NCBI RefSeq assembly: GCF_029960665.1
Contig: NZ_JASBRB010000003.1
Span: 268,233-332,232 of the forward strand
Length of the DNA stretch: 64,000 nucleotides
Direction: 5' to 3'
From: Pseudarthrobacter sp. AL07
GTDB lineage: Bacteria > Actinomycetota > Actinomycetes > Actinomycetales > Micrococcaceae
In this document: in pieces, positions 32,725 to 42,184 of the stretch
Numbering within the stretch: position 1 is the first letter of the stretch
Layout of the letters: each line of letters opens with the position of its first letter
The notes under the pieces: generated by a model
Databases searched by the model: none
What the model was told of the DNA's origin: nothing
What the model saw: the letters and a program-made list of their open reading frames with translations, nothing else
Made by a program: the position numbers and the translations under genes

Positions 32725-33825
32725 TCAGCTCGCGCGGTCCACCACAGCCAGGGCGAAGTTGGCCAGCGAAGACTTCACAACACCTTCGGGAAGCGGCGCC
32801 AGCGCGGCAATGGCTTCGTCGGCCCAGCGGCGGGCGATCACCCAGGACTCGGCTGTCACGGGGTGCTCGCGCAGCCCGGCAACGGCGGCAGCCAGGGCAG
32901 CATCGGAGGTCAGGTCCCCATCAATGAGCTTCAAAAGGTCGACGGCGGACTGGTCACCGGCCGCGGCATCGCGCCGCAGGAACAGGACAGGCAGGGTGGG
33001 CACACCTTCGCGAAGGTCCGTGCCCGGTGACTTGCCGGACTTCACCTTGACGCCGGTGACGTCAATAACGTCGTCCGCCAACTGGAAGGCCACACCCACC
33101 TTTTCACCGTATTCCACCAGGAGCTCCTCGTAGGCCTCGTCGGCACCGGCGAAGATGGCACCGAGCTGGCCGGAGGCGGCAACGAGGGAACCGGTCTTGT
33201 CTGCGATGACGGACAGGTAATGCTCCACGGGATCCTCGTCCGGGCGCGGGCCTACCGTTTCGTGCAGCTGGCCCAGGCACAGGCGTTCGAACGTCCGGGC
33301 CTGGATTCCCAGAGCGCGTGAGCCCAGCTCGGACACCAGGATGGAGGCGCGGGCAAAGATGAGGTCGCCGGTGAGGACTGCCACGGAGTTTCCCCAGACC
33401 TCGTGGGCCGTGGGGGCGCCGCGGCGGAACGGGGCCGAGTCCATGACGTCGTCGTGGTACAGCGTTGCCAGGTGGGTCAGCTCCACCACCACGGCCGCCT
33501 GCACTACGGCAGGCAGTGAGGCGTCGCCAAGGTGGGCGCACAGCAGCGTCAGCAGCGGCCTAATGCGCTTGCCGCCGGCCTCCACGAGGTGACGCGACGT
33601 TGCATCAGCCAGCGGGTCTGAGTTGGCAATGGCCTCGCGGAGCTTCTTCTCCACGCGGGCCAGGTTATTGGTGATGGCGGGGCCCAGTTCGGCGTCCTCC
33701 GCGATGGCCGCAAAGCCGGCGGGCAGCTGCAATCCCGTGGCAATGGCGGTGGTATTGAGGCTGGGTTCGGAGTCCGGCAGGCCGTGCCCGGCGTGCGTCC
33801 AGCTGTGGTCTGCGGAGTTAGTCAC
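32725..33825 (-). CDS. Long-chain polyprenyl diphosphate synthase
   Basis: A 366-residue trans-prenyltransferase. The first aspartate motif is LATLYHDDVMDSAPFRRG and the second is FQLADDVIDVTG; GGKRIRPLLTLLCAH binds isopentenyl diphosphate. Small or medium residues before the first motif (VVELTHLATLYHD) suggest a long product. Its position with menG and menJ implies that it makes the menaquinone side chain. The start is a GTG that overlaps the menJ stop by 4 bp. Confidence 0.92.
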   Translation of the reverse strand: MTNSADHSWTHAGHGLPDSEPSLNTTAIATGLQLPAGFAAIAEDAELGPAITNNLARVEKKLREAIANSDPLADATSRHLVEAGGKRIRPLLTLLCAHLGDASLPAVVQAAVVVELTHLATLYHDDVMDSAPFRRGAPTAHEVWGNSVAVLTGDLIFARASILVSELGSRALGIQARTFERLCLGQLHETVGPRPDEDPVEHYLSVIADKTGSLVAASGQLGAIFAGADEAYEELLVEYGEKVGVAFQLADDVIDVTGVKVKSGKSPGTDLREGVPTLPVLFLRRDAAAGDQSAVDLLKLIDGDLTSDAALAAAVAGLREHPVTAESWVIARRWADEAIAALAPLPEGVVKSSLANFALAVVDRAS

Positions 33826-35153
33826 TGGTTAACCCTAACTTTTTGTTGCGGATACCGCTGATTCGAGGCCGACGCTGTATTGGATGTGGCCGGAACCAGT
33901 GACTCCAGGACGCGGATGGCCCTGTCCTCGAAGCCTTTCGCGGCCGGGTCGGTCAGGTTTGCGAGCAGCCGCACCACAAAGCGCATCAGCACGGGAATGG
34001 GCATCCCCGTCCGCAGCGCGAGCTTCATGACGGCGGGTTTTCCGATTAGCGCGGCAAATGCCCGGCCCAGCGTGAAGTGCGATCCCCACTGGCCCCGCAC
34101 ATAGTCCGCGTACCCCGCCAGGTGCGCGTCGGCGTCGTAGGTTGCCCCTGCAGCAGAGGAGCGAGCGGACGCGTCAATGATGAACTCCGCCGCAAACCGT
34201 GCCGATTCCATCGCGTAGGAGATGCCCTCGCCGTTGAATGGCGAGACCATGCCCCCGGCGTCGCCCAGCAGCAGGAGGCCGGGCGAGTAGTGCGGGGTGC
34301 GGTTGAAGCCCATGGGCAGCGCGGCGCCGCGGATTTCGCCCACCTGGTTGTCCGGGGTGAAGCCCCACTCTGCGGGCATGGCGCCAGTCCATTCACGCAG
34401 GACCTGCTTGTAGTCGAGCTTGCCGAATTCTCGGGACGAATTCAGGATGCCGAGGCCCACGTTGGAGGTTCCGTCGCCCACGCCGAACACCCAGCCGTAA
34501 CCGGGGAGCAGTTTTCCGCCGCGGCCGGGGAGTTCCAGCCAGCCTTCCATCCAGTCGTCATCGTGCCGGGGTGACGTGAAGTACGTGCGGACGGCGACGC
34601 CGAGGGGGCGGTCGTCGCGCTTGTGAATGCCTAGTGACACGGCGGTTCGGGTGGAGTTGCCGTCTGCGGCGAGTACGACGTCGGCGCTGAAGTCGCGCGT
34701 CTGACCCGTCTTGCGCCCGGACTCGTCCAGGCGCGCTGCGCGGACACCGGTCACGCGGCCGTCTTCAGACCGCAGTGCTTCGGTGACGCTGTGCCGCTCG
34801 AGGATTCGGGCGCCGGCAGCCTGGGCGTGGCGGGCCAGTTCCTCGTCGAAGCCCAGGCGCGTGCGGATCAGGCCGTACTGCGGGAAGTCGGACACCTCGG
34901 GCCAGGGCAGTTCGATGGTGCGGCCGCCGGCAATGAGGCGGAGGCCCTTGTTCCGGCGCCAGCCGTCCGCTTCGGGGTGCGGCAAGCCCAGCTTCTGGAT
35001 TTCGCGGACCGCCCGCGGGGTGAGGCCGTCGCCGCAGACCTTCTCGCGCGGGAAGCTGGTTTTTTCCAGGACGGTCACGTTGATGCCGGCCTTGGCAAGG
35101 TAGTACGCGGCGGTTGAACCGGCTGGCCCCGCGCCGACAATGAGAACATTCAT
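33822..35153 (-). CDS. menJ: Geranylgeranyl-reductase-family flavoprotein, MenJ-type
   Basis: A 443-residue FAD oxidoreductase. The N-terminal dinucleotide motif is VLIVGAGPAGSTAAYYLAKA, and PREKVCGDGLTPRAVREIQ and LLLGDAGGMVSPFNGEGI are hallmark motifs of the family. In mycobacteria MenJ reduces one isoprene unit of menaquinone, and the flanking menG and polyprenyl synthase support the same role here. ATG 35153 lies directly before the dinucleotide motif; the open frame extends upstream into menG in another frame. It follows menG by 5 bp. Confidence 0.88.
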   Translation of the reverse strand: MNVLIVGAGPAGSTAAYYLAKAGINVTVLEKTSFPREKVCGDGLTPRAVREIQKLGLPHPEADGWRRNKGLRLIAGGRTIELPWPEVSDFPQYGLIRTRLGFDEELARHAQAAGARILERHSVTEALRSEDGRVTGVRAARLDESGRKTGQTRDFSADVVLAADGNSTRTAVSLGIHKRDDRPLGVAVRTYFTSPRHDDDWMEGWLELPGRGGKLLPGYGWVFGVGDGTSNVGLGILNSSREFGKLDYKQVLREWTGAMPAEWGFTPDNQVGEIRGAALPMGFNRTPHYSPGLLLLGDAGGMVSPFNGEGISYAMESARFAAEFIIDASARSSAAGATYDADAHLAGYADYVRGQWGSHFTLGRAFAALIGKPAVMKLALRTGMPIPVLMRFVVRLLANLTDPAAKGFEDRAIRVLESLVPATSNTASASNQRYPQQKVRVNQ

Positions 35154-35158
35154 GCCGT

Positions 35159-35938
35159 TCAGCGGACGATGTTGCGGCGAAGCCTGGCCACAGGGCCCTT
35201 GTGCGCGGCGATGGCTTCCGCGGCACCCTCCGGCGTGGATTCCAGCGGTTTGGTGGCACGGTGTACGGCCACGATCCCGCCAGTCAGGTTGCGATACGTG
35301 ACCTTTTCCCAGCCGGATTCCTGCAGCCAGGCGGCCAGGTGGTCCTGGTCCGGCCAGGCGCGGATGGATTCGGCGAGGTATACGTAGGCGTCCGGGTTGG
35401 AGGCCACCTTGACGGCGATGGCCGGCAGGGCACGCATGAGGTATTCGGTATACATGGTGCGCCACAGCGGAACCACCGGCGCCGAGAATTCGGCAATGAC
35501 CAGCTTGCCGCCGGGCTTGGTGACGCGGAGCATCTCGGCCAGCGCCTTCTTGGGCTCGTTGACGTTGCGCAGCCCGAACGAGATGGTGCAGGCGTCGAAG
35601 CTGTTGTCCGCGAAGGGCAGGTTGGTGGCGTCACCGGCAATGAAGTCGATGTCCGGGCGGCGGCGCTTGCCGACTTTGAGCATGCCGAGGGAGAAATCGC
35701 AGGCGATGACGTCTATGCCTGCATCGGCATATGGCTCGCTGGAGGTGCCGGTTCCAGCGGCCAGGTCCAGGACCAGCTGGCCGATCTTCATGTCCATGGC
35801 GTCCACCACGATCCTGCGCCAACGGCGGGTCTGCCCCATGGAGAGGACATCGTTGACGACGTCGTACTTAGGTGCGACGTCGTCAAACATCGTGGCTACT
35901 TCGTCCGGACGCTTTTCCAAGGATGCTCGGTTCACCAT
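35159..35938 (-). CDS. menG: Demethylmenaquinone methyltransferase
   Basis: A 259-residue SAM-dependent methyltransferase of the UbiE/MenG family that carries out the final methylation of menaquinone. Motif I is [20 protein letters not shown], and the UbiE signature regions [18 protein letters not shown] and [20 protein letters not shown] are present. It is first of three co-directional menaquinone genes and divergent from menF, with about 120 bp between the starts, so the two arms may share a control region. Confidence 0.94.
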   Translation of the reverse strand: MVNRASLEKRPDEVATMFDDVAPKYDVVNDVLSMGQTRRWRRIVVDAMDMKIGQLVLDLAAGTGTSSEPYADAGIDVIACDFSLGMLKVGKRRRPDIDFIAGDATNLPFADNSFDACTISFGLRNVNEPKKALAEMLRVTKPGGKLVIAEFSAPVVPLWRTMYTEYLMRALPAIAVKVASNPDAYVYLAESIRAWPDQDHLAAWLQESGWEKVTYRNLTGGIVAVHRATKPLESTPEGAAEAIAAHKGPVARLRRNIVR

Positions 35939-36057
35939 GCAATTGTCTCAGACAAACTTGAGAAGGTCTTTCGGCGAGCCCGTACGGCGGTCCGAAGCAA
36001 GGCACCGGCACGGCCCAACACGGCCGCACGCATACGCGGGAGTAATGTTGTCTCATC

Positions 36058-37467
36058 ATGACGAGCACGTTCCGCACCCTCACAGTCCCCCTGGATGGCA
36101 ACGCATCTGACGGCGGACTGCCGCAGTTCCTGGTCCGGGACGACGTCCTCTGCTGGACCCGCCGCGAAGCCGGACTGGTGGGCTTCGGCGAGATCGCCCG
36201 CTTCACAGCCACCGGCCCTGAGCGTTTCCTCGAGGCCGACATCTGGTGGCGCCACCAAGTCCTCGAAGCGGACATCACAGACTCCGTGGAGCTGCCCGGC
36301 ACCGGCCCGGTGGCGTTCGGCTCCTTCGCATTCTCCAAGAAGTCCACCCATGTATCGCGGCTGATCGTGCCCGAGATCGTAGTGGGCGTCCGGGACGGCC
36401 AGTACTGGCTCACCCAGTTAACATTCGACGACGGCGAACTCACCGAAGCGGGAGCCCTCGCCGCGCTGGACGGCTGGCTGAGTGGTGGCAGCGTTGGTGA
36501 GACCGGCGCCGTTGGTGAGGCCGGCGCCGTTGGTGAGTCAGGCGCTGCCGGAGACGGCACATCCGGCGACCTAACTTCGAAGGAGGACGGCTCCGTCGGG
36601 CGTCCTTTGCCTTCCGCCCACGGGGCCACCCTGCACACCGGCTCGCTCAGCGAGGAAGACTGGATGGCCGCCGTCGCCGCGGGTGTGGCGGAGATCCGGA
36701 CCGGCGCGCTGGAGAAACTGGTGCTGGCACGGGACATCGTGGCCACGGTGCCCTCGGGCGTGAATGCCGCTCAGGTGCTGCGCGAACTGGCCGTGCGATA
36801 CCGCGAATGCTGGACCTATGGCGTGGACGGGCTGGTGGGCGCCACCCCGGAGATGCTGATCCAGGTGGAGGGCCGCACTGCCCAGGCGCGCGTGCTGGCC
36901 GGGACGCTGGACCGTCGCGATGCGCACGGCGAAGCCGGTATTCCGATGGAGTATGCCGAGCGCGTGCTGGCCGGGTCCGAGAAGCAGCGGCATGAGCACG
37001 AGATCGCAATCCAGTCGTTGACGTCGCAGCTTGCGCCGTTTTCCGAGGCCATGAACGCTCACGACGAACCTTTCATTTTGGAGCTGCCGAACGTGTGGCA
37101 CCTGGCATCTGATGTAAAGGCGGAGCTCGCCGAGGTGGAGGGCCACGTGCCCACGTGCCTGGCGCTGATCAACGCGCTGCACCCCACCGCTGCGGTTTGC
37201 GGCACGCCCACGCTGGTGGCCGGCGCCCTGGTCCGGAAGCTGGAACACCTGGACCGCGGCCCGTATGCGGGTCCGGTGGGCTGGCTCGACGCTGCCGGCA
37301 ATGGCGAATGGGGCATCGCGCTGCGTGGCGCCGTGATTGAGGATCCCCATACCGTGCGGTTATATGCCGGCTGCGGCATTGTGGATGGCTCTCAGCCAGA
37401 GGCCGAGTTGGCGGAGACGTGGGCAAAGTTCCGTCCGATGCTGGAGTCGCTGGGGATTACCAACTAG
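36058..37467 (+). CDS. menF: Isochorismate synthase, menaquinone type
   Basis: A 469-residue chorismate-utilising enzyme that converts chorismate to isochorismate. The catalytic C-terminal domain contains LEKLVLARDI, VDGLVGATPEMLIQVEGR, the segment GPYAGPVGWLDAAGNGEWGI and RLYAGCGIVDGSQPEAELAE. Residues 146-163 are an in-frame triple repeat of the six-residue unit VGE(T/A/S)GA in the linker between domains. The stop codon lies inside the following hairpin. TAATGT lies 9 nt upstream of the ATG, so the leader is probably very short. Confidence 0.93.
   Translation: MTSTFRTLTVPLDGNASDGGLPQFLVRDDVLCWTRREAGLVGFGEIARFTATGPERFLEADIWWRHQVLEADITDSVELPGTGPVAFGSFAFSKKSTHVSRLIVPEIVVGVRDGQYWLTQLTFDDGELTEAGALAALDGWLSGGSVGETGAVGEAGAVGESGAAGDGTSGDLTSKEDGSVGRPLPSAHGATLHTGSLSEEDWMAAVAAGVAEIRTGALEKLVLARDIVATVPSGVNAAQVLRELAVRYRECWTYGVDGLVGATPEMLIQVEGRTAQARVLAGTLDRRDAHGEAGIPMEYAERVLAGSEKQRHEHEIAIQSLTSQLAPFSEAMNAHDEPFILELPNVWHLASDVKAELAEVEGHVPTCLALINALHPTAAVCGTPTLVAGALVRKLEHLDRGPYAGPVGWLDAAGNGEWGIALRGAVIEDPHTVRLYAGCGIVDGSQPEAELAETWAKFRPMLESLGITN
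36493..36546 (+). repeat. 18-bp tandem repeat (three units) within menF
   Basis: Units start GTTGGTGAGACCGGCGCC, GTTGGTGAGGCCGGCGCC and GTTGGTGAGTCAGGCGCT. The repeat is in frame and falls in the inter-domain linker, so gain or loss of units would not shift the frame. Confidence 0.9.
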
Positions 37468-37519
37468 GTAGCAGCAGATGTCGTTTTCATCACCCAGAAC
37501 GACATCTGCTGCTGCCTAG
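37464..37519. terminator. Long hairpin overlapping the menF stop
   Basis: The 22-bp arms (37464-37485 and 37498-37519, beginning CTAGGTAGCAGCAGATGTCG) pair with one G-U type mismatch around a 12-nt loop. The menF TAG lies within the left arm. Confidence 0.85.
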
Positions 37520-37560
37520 CTGCGCACCGTGTCCGGAATTCCAGACATGGGTCGCCTCCC

Positions 37561-37691
37561 GGGTCTTGATTTTGGTTGTGATTTAGTTATCAAATAGTAA
37601 AACTAAGTTTCATGTGATGCACATCTCTCATTCGGCGCTACACTATGAACCGATTTAGTACCGCATACCCCTGCAACAAAAGGTAAAAAAT
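37561..37691 (+). promoter_or_regulatory. AT-rich promoter region of the amino-acid ABC operon
   Basis: This is one of the most AT-rich intergenic segments of the window. TACACT (37639-37644) is a likely -10 box. A small palindrome ATGTGATGCACAT spans 37612-37624 near the -35 position. AAAGG before the ATG is the ribosome site. Confidence 0.5.
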
Positions 37692-38492
37692 ATGCAGCTC
37701 AAGTCCCTGGCCCAGGCCAAGATCGCCGCCAAGGCAGCAGTAATCCTGGCCGTCGGCGCTCTCACCCTCACTGCGTGCGGCGGCAGCACCACCCCGGCCG
37801 CGTCCGAGGGTGGCATCCAGCTGATTAACGCCGGGAAGCTCACCGTTTGCTCCGACGTCCCCTACGAGCCGTTCGAATTCCAGAAGGACGGCAAGATCGT
37901 TGGCTTCGACATCGACATCGCCAATGAAGTAGCCAAGGACCTCGGCGCGGAACTCAGCATCGTGGACAGCTCCTTCGAGGCCATCGAAACCGGAACCGCC
38001 CTCACCGGCTGCGACCTCTCCATCTCCTCGGTTTCCATCACTGACGTCCGCAAGTCCGTAATGGACTTCTCCACCCCGTACATGGATGACGACCTCACCC
38101 TCGTGGCCACCACCGCATCCGGGATCAAGGACATCAACAGCGCCAAGGGCAAAAAGGTCGGCGTCCAGCAGGCCACAACGGGCGCAAAGTACGCGGCGGA
38201 AAAAGGCATCGACGCCCAGCAGTTCGAGGACAGCGGCCTCCTGGTCCAGGCCCTCCAGGCCGGCACCATCGACGCCGCCCTCGGCAACCAGTCAATCCTG
38301 GCCTACGCCATCAAGGATGACCCCAGGTACGAGCGCGTGGATGACTACGCCACCGGCGAGAAGCTTGGCATCTCCATCAAGAAGGGCAACACCGCCATGG
38401 CCGAAAAGGTCAACGGAACCCTGAAGCGTCTGACCGACGACGGCACCCTGAAGAAGTTCCAAACCACATGGTTCGGCGAGGTCGCCAAGTAG
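37692..38492 (+). CDS. Amino-acid ABC transporter substrate-binding lipoprotein
   Basis: A 266-residue family 3 solute-binding protein. The signal peptide ends in a lipobox (GALTLTACGG), so the mature protein is probably lipid-anchored outside the membrane. The binding-domain signature is VCSDVPYEPFEFQKDGKIVG then FDIDIANEVAKDLG, followed by SSVSITDVRKSVMDFSTPY. The family binds polar amino acids, but the specific ligand is not evident. It is first in a three-gene operon with permease and ATPase; a hairpin after it may favour higher expression of this gene. Confidence 0.92.
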   Translation: MQLKSLAQAKIAAKAAVILAVGALTLTACGGSTTPAASEGGIQLINAGKLTVCSDVPYEPFEFQKDGKIVGFDIDIANEVAKDLGAELSIVDSSFEAIETGTALTGCDLSISSVSITDVRKSVMDFSTPYMDDDLTLVATTASGIKDINSAKGKKVGVQQATTGAKYAAEKGIDAQQFEDSGLLVQALQAGTIDAALGNQSILAYAIKDDPRYERVDDYATGEKLGISIKKGNTAMAEKVNGTLKRLTDDGTLKKFQTTWFGEVAK

Positions 38493-38544
38493 CCAGCGCT
38501 TCGGCTCCAGCTAGGGAGCCTGACGCAGCCCTGAGAACTACGCC

Positions 38545-38591
38545 GCTGGGGCCCCTGACTAACTGCACCGCAGTCCGTCCGGGGCCCCAGC
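38545..38591. terminator. Intra-operon hairpin
   Basis: GCTGGGGCCCC (38545-38555) pairs perfectly with GGGGCCCCAGC (38581-38591) between the binding-protein and permease genes. There is no T-tract, so it more likely acts in partial termination or as a 3'-end stabiliser for the upstream message. Confidence 0.65.
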
Positions 38592-38615
38592 CACGCAAAT
38601 GAATGTGAGCACCCC

Positions 38616-39407
38616 ATGGCAATGACAGCACGTCAACGGGCCAGAGTGAGCCTGTACGTCCAGATCGGCATCTTCGTTGTGGCCGTGGCCGCGCTGGTCC
38701 TGGCCACCGATTGGAAGACCGTCGGCAACAGCGTCTTCAACTTCGGCAAGATCGGCCCGATGTTCCCGGACATCTTCCTGGTGGGCCTCAAGAACACCCT
38801 GATCTACACGTTCCTCGGCTTCGTGGTGGGCCTGTCCGGCGGCCTCCTACTGGCCCTGATGAAGCTCTCCAGCTTTCCGCTGTACCGCTGGATCGCCACG
38901 GGCTACATCGAATTCTTCCGCGGTGTGCCGGCGCTGCTGGTGTTCATCGCCTTCGGCTACGGTGTCCCGCTTGCTTTTGGGGTTCAGTGGAACGTCACCC
39001 TGATCGTCATGATTTCGCTGGGCATGGTGGCCTCGGCATATATCGCCGAAACCCTCCGCGCCGGCCTGCAGGCTGTGCCTAAGGGACAGCTTGAAGCCGC
39101 ACGTTCGCTGGGCATGCCGCAGTGGCGGGCCATGGTGTCCATCGTGATTCCGCAGGCGTTCAAAATTGTGCTCCCCCCACTGACCAACGAGGTCATCCTG
39201 CTCACCAAGGACTCCTCGCTGATCTACGTCCTGGGCCTCACTGCCTCGCAGTACGATCTCACCAAGTTCGGCCGCGACGGCATTTCCAGCCTCGGCGCAG
39301 GCCTGACGCCGCTCCTTGTGGCCGGCGCCTTTTACCTGGTCATCACCATCCCGCTGAGCCTCCTGGCCCGGAAGTTCGAAAGCCGCTCCGCGCGGACCAA
39401 GCGATAG
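38616..39407 (+). CDS. Amino-acid ABC transporter permease
   Basis: A 263-residue HisM/GlnP-type permease with about five membrane helices. The family segment [20 protein letters not shown] and the cytoplasmic loop [20 protein letters not shown] (EAA motif) are clear. It is a single permease gene, so the transporter is probably a homodimer in the membrane. It is followed by the ATPase gene after 11 bp. Confidence 0.92.
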   Translation: MAMTARQRARVSLYVQIGIFVVAVAALVLATDWKTVGNSVFNFGKIGPMFPDIFLVGLKNTLIYTFLGFVVGLSGGLLLALMKLSSFPLYRWIATGYIEFFRGVPALLVFIAFGYGVPLAFGVQWNVTLIVMISLGMVASAYIAETLRAGLQAVPKGQLEAARSLGMPQWRAMVSIVIPQAFKIVLPPLTNEVILLTKDSSLIYVLGLTASQYDLTKFGRDGISSLGAGLTPLLVAGAFYLVITIPLSLLARKFESRSARTKR

Positions 39408-39418
39408 GCAGGGAAGCC

Positions 39419-40222
39419 ATGAACGACGTCGTAAATTCCTCCGCCGGCAACACCGGCACCATCAATGCGGCCGGGGTTTCCATCAAGGACCTCCGCAAGT
39501 CCTACGGCAGCAACGAGGTCCTCAAGGGCATCAGCCTGGACGTGGCGCCCGGCGAAGTGGTGTGCCTGATCGGTCCGTCCGGCTCCGGCAAGTCCACCCT
39601 CCTGCGCTGCGTCAACCTCCTCGAGCAGCCCAACGAGGGTGCCATCCACGTGGGCGGCTTCGAAGCGACCCACCCTGACGTGGACATCGATAAGATGCGC
39701 CGCACAGTGGGCATGGTGTTCCAGCAGTTCAACCTGTTCCCGCACCTTGACGCCAAGCGGAACTGCACCATCGCCCAGACGAAGGTCCTGAAGCGTTCCC
39801 AGGAAGAAGCCGACAAGGTGGCCCAGCACAACCTTGAGCGCGTCGGTTTGGGGCACCTGTCCGACCGTTTCCCGGACCAGCTTTCCGGCGGCCAGCAGCA
39901 GCGCGTGGCCATTGCCCGGGCGCTGAGCATGGACCCCGAACTGATGCTCTTTGACGAGCCAACATCCGCGCTGGACCCCGAGACCGTAGGCGATGTCCTC
40001 TCCGTCATGAGGAACCTGGCCAAGGAGGGCATGACCATGCTGGTGGTAACCCACGAAATGGGCTTTGCCCGCGAGGTGGCAGACCGCGTGGTATTCATGG
40101 ACGGCGGCGTGGTGGTGGAGGAGGGCGTGGCCGAGCAGGTCATTTCCGCACCCACCCAGGCCCGCACCAAGGAGTTCCTGCGCCGCGTCCTGGACCCGAC
40201 GCACATCGAGATCGAAGAGTAG
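39419..40222 (+). CDS. Amino-acid ABC transporter ATP-binding protein
   Basis: A 267-residue ATPase of the GlnQ/HisP class. Walker A is [20 protein letters not shown], the Q-loop is [13 protein letters not shown], the signature is [15 protein letters not shown] and Walker B is [14 protein letters not shown], then [19 protein letters not shown] 39419 has GGGAAG upstream; the same frame is open further back inside the permease gene but without protein similarity. It completes the three-gene importer. Confidence 0.94.
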   Translation: MNDVVNSSAGNTGTINAAGVSIKDLRKSYGSNEVLKGISLDVAPGEVVCLIGPSGSGKSTLLRCVNLLEQPNEGAIHVGGFEATHPDVDIDKMRRTVGMVFQQFNLFPHLDAKRNCTIAQTKVLKRSQEEADKVAQHNLERVGLGHLSDRFPDQLSGGQQQRVAIARALSMDPELMLFDEPTSALDPETVGDVLSVMRNLAKEGMTMLVVTHEMGFAREVADRVVFMDGGVVVEEGVAEQVISAPTQARTKEFLRRVLDPTHIEIEE

Positions 40223-40274
40223 GACCTCCCTTCCCGACGAGCAGCCTTTTCGACGCGCGGATTACGTGCTGACC

Positions 40275-40324
40275 CGCAGATGCCCTGTCGCTACCCAAAT
40301 ACGGGTAGCGACAGGGCATCTGCG
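40275..40324. terminator. Perfect 22-bp hairpin between convergent genes
   Basis: Arms 40275-40296 (CGCAGATGCCCTGTCGCTAC...) and 40303-40324 pair without mismatch around the loop AAATAC. It probably terminates both the ABC operon and menD. Confidence 0.9.
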
Positions 40325-40352
40325 CGTCACGGCCTATCTTGCGCGTCCGGAA

Positions 40353-42050
40353 CTACCGCGCGAGGACTCCCTCAACAGCGGCGGCCACGGCGGCCTTGAT
40401 GCGGGCGTGCAGGGCGCGGAGGCCAACCCGGTCTGTGCGGACCTCGATGATGCTGCGGCCCTTCAGCGGTGCCGCGAGCGCCTCGGCGAGTCCCGCCGTC
40501 GTACTTACCGCGCAATGCCCGACGCCGTACGCTGCGGCGAGCGCCGCGATGTCCACGGTGTGGGGGGTGCCGAAGAGCCGTTCGACGGCGTCGGAGTAGC
40601 GTCCGGATTCACGCACGGCCCCGTGCTCCAGCAGATCAAAGATGGCACCGCCGGCGTCGTTCAGCACGACGATCCGCAGCCCGGGTTCGGATTCGCCCGA
40701 ACCGAGGAGCAGGCCGCCGGCGTCGTGCAGGAAGGTGACGTCACCCAACAGCAGCGTGGTGTCCTGGCGGCCGCCGAGGGCAACACCGGTGGCGGTGGAG
40801 ATGGTGCCGTCGATCCCGGCGAGGCCGCGGTTGGCGTAGACGGTCGCGGCAGGCTCTGCGGCGGGCAGGCCGGCAAGGTCAACGTCGCGGATGCCGTTGG
40901 AGGAGCCCAGCATCAACTGGCCGCGGGCGTGCCGCCAGACCTGGGCGCCCACCGACGGTCCGGTGGCGGCGGGCTCGGCGGCCAAGACGCCGTCGAGCGC
41001 GTGCTGCGCTCCGGCCCCGGCCAGCAGCCAGGTATCGAGCCAGTCGGACGGGCCGCGGCCGGCGAAATCCGCGAGGTCGGCCAGGTTCTCCAGCGGAAGT
41101 TCCGTGCGTCGGCCCGGCTGGTACCAAGCCACAGGGACAGGCTGGTACAGCGCGGACGGCACGTCGGCCCGCTCCAGCAACGCAGCTACCGGGCGAGATA
41201 AGGTGGGCCGGCCGAACATCACCACCCGTTCGATGGGCTGTGCCGCGGACGGTCCGAAGTGTTCCAGCAGCAGCCGGTACGGGCCCACGGCGTTGGGGCC
41301 GAACCGGGCGTTGGAGGACGGCTCCGCGAGCAGCGGCAGGCCGTGGGCGCGGGCGAACGCCTCGGCGACGGGCCCGGCGTCGTGCCCTGCCAGCACCACG
41401 GTGCGCCGTTCCTCCAGCGAGGCCGGCGCGGGCGGGAGGTTCATGGTGAGCGGGTCGGTGCCGATCCGGAACCTGGAGTGCCCGGCCGCCGTCGCAAGTT
41501 CCTCTTCCGGTGCTGGGACCAGCGGGTCGCGGAACGCCAGGTTCAGCTGGACGGGCCCTGGCGCGAACTCGGAAAACGCACCCGTCGCCGCGGCGAGTGC
41601 CGTTTCCACGGCGCGCTGCGGGCTGCTGCCGGCCGGGACGTCGGCGGCGAAGCGCACGTGCTCGCCGAACAGATCCAGCTGGATGGTGGTCTGGTTGGCG
41701 CCGGTCCCCTGCAGTTCCTCGGGCCGGTCCGCGGACACCACTACCAGCGGGACGGCCGCGTGGTTGGCCTCCATCACGGCGGGCATAAGATTCCCGACGG
41801 CGGTGCCTGAGGTGGTGAGGACGGCCGCCGGGGAGCCGGTGGACAGGGCCAGGCCCAGGGCCGTAAAGCCGGCGGAACGTTCGTCGATCCGGACCAGGAG
41901 GTCCACGCGGCCGGCCGTTTCTGCCTCCGCCAGGGCGTAGGCCATGGGGGCGGAGCGCGATCCGGGCGAGACCACCACGAACTGGACACCGCCGTCGATC
42001 AGAGCGTCGACGGCGATCCGCGCGGCGGCGAGGGAGTTCAGGGAAGTCAC
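40353..42050 (-). CDS. menD: SEPHCHC synthase (MenD)
   Basis: A 565-residue thiamine-diphosphate enzyme that joins isochorismate and 2-oxoglutarate in menaquinone synthesis. The N-terminal ThDP region has VVVSPGSRSAPMAYALAEAE and RIDERSAGFTALGLALSTGS; the C-terminal cofactor domain has GLAGIDGTISTATGVALGG and LLLGDVTFLHDAGGLLLG. I chose GTG 42050, which starts the protein at TSLNSLAAARIAVDAL; an ATG 11 codons upstream (42083) is possible and neither has a strong ribosome site. Confidence 0.93.
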   Translation of the reverse strand: MTSLNSLAAARIAVDALIDGGVQFVVVSPGSRSAPMAYALAEAETAGRVDLLVRIDERSAGFTALGLALSTGSPAAVLTTSGTAVGNLMPAVMEANHAAVPLVVVSADRPEELQGTGANQTTIQLDLFGEHVRFAADVPAGSSPQRAVETALAAATGAFSEFAPGPVQLNLAFRDPLVPAPEEELATAAGHSRFRIGTDPLTMNLPPAPASLEERRTVVLAGHDAGPVAEAFARAHGLPLLAEPSSNARFGPNAVGPYRLLLEHFGPSAAQPIERVVMFGRPTLSRPVAALLERADVPSALYQPVPVAWYQPGRRTELPLENLADLADFAGRGPSDWLDTWLLAGAGAQHALDGVLAAEPAATGPSVGAQVWRHARGQLMLGSSNGIRDVDLAGLPAAEPAATVYANRGLAGIDGTISTATGVALGGRQDTTLLLGDVTFLHDAGGLLLGSGESEPGLRIVVLNDAGGAIFDLLEHGAVRESGRYSDAVERLFGTPHTVDIAALAAAYGVGHCAVSTTAGLAEALAAPLKGRSIIEVRTDRVGLRALHARIKAAVAAAVEGVLAR

Positions 42051-42105
42051 CGAACCAGTTTGCCATCCTGCGGAAGCCTGCATGACCCGGGACTCCCGTC
42101 TCCCA

Positions 42106-42172
42106 CCCGTTGCTCTATCACTTACAGTCCCTACAAGGCCGGCAAAGGGACCAAAAGTGATAGAGCAACGGG
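42106..42172. terminator. Hairpin downstream of the PhoX gene
   Basis: CCCGTTGCTCTATCACTT (42106-42123) pairs perfectly with AAGTGATAGAGCAACGGG (42155-42172); the spacer holds a second GTCCC/GGGAC pairing. It follows the PhoX stop by 12 bp on the minus strand. Confidence 0.85.
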
Positions 42173-42184
42173 AGGGGATCGGGC

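Noticed and set aside
39122..39418. N-terminal extension of the amino-acid ABC ATPase frame
   Set aside because: It overlaps the permease gene out of frame. The ATG at 39419 has a ribosome site and gives the normal family length.
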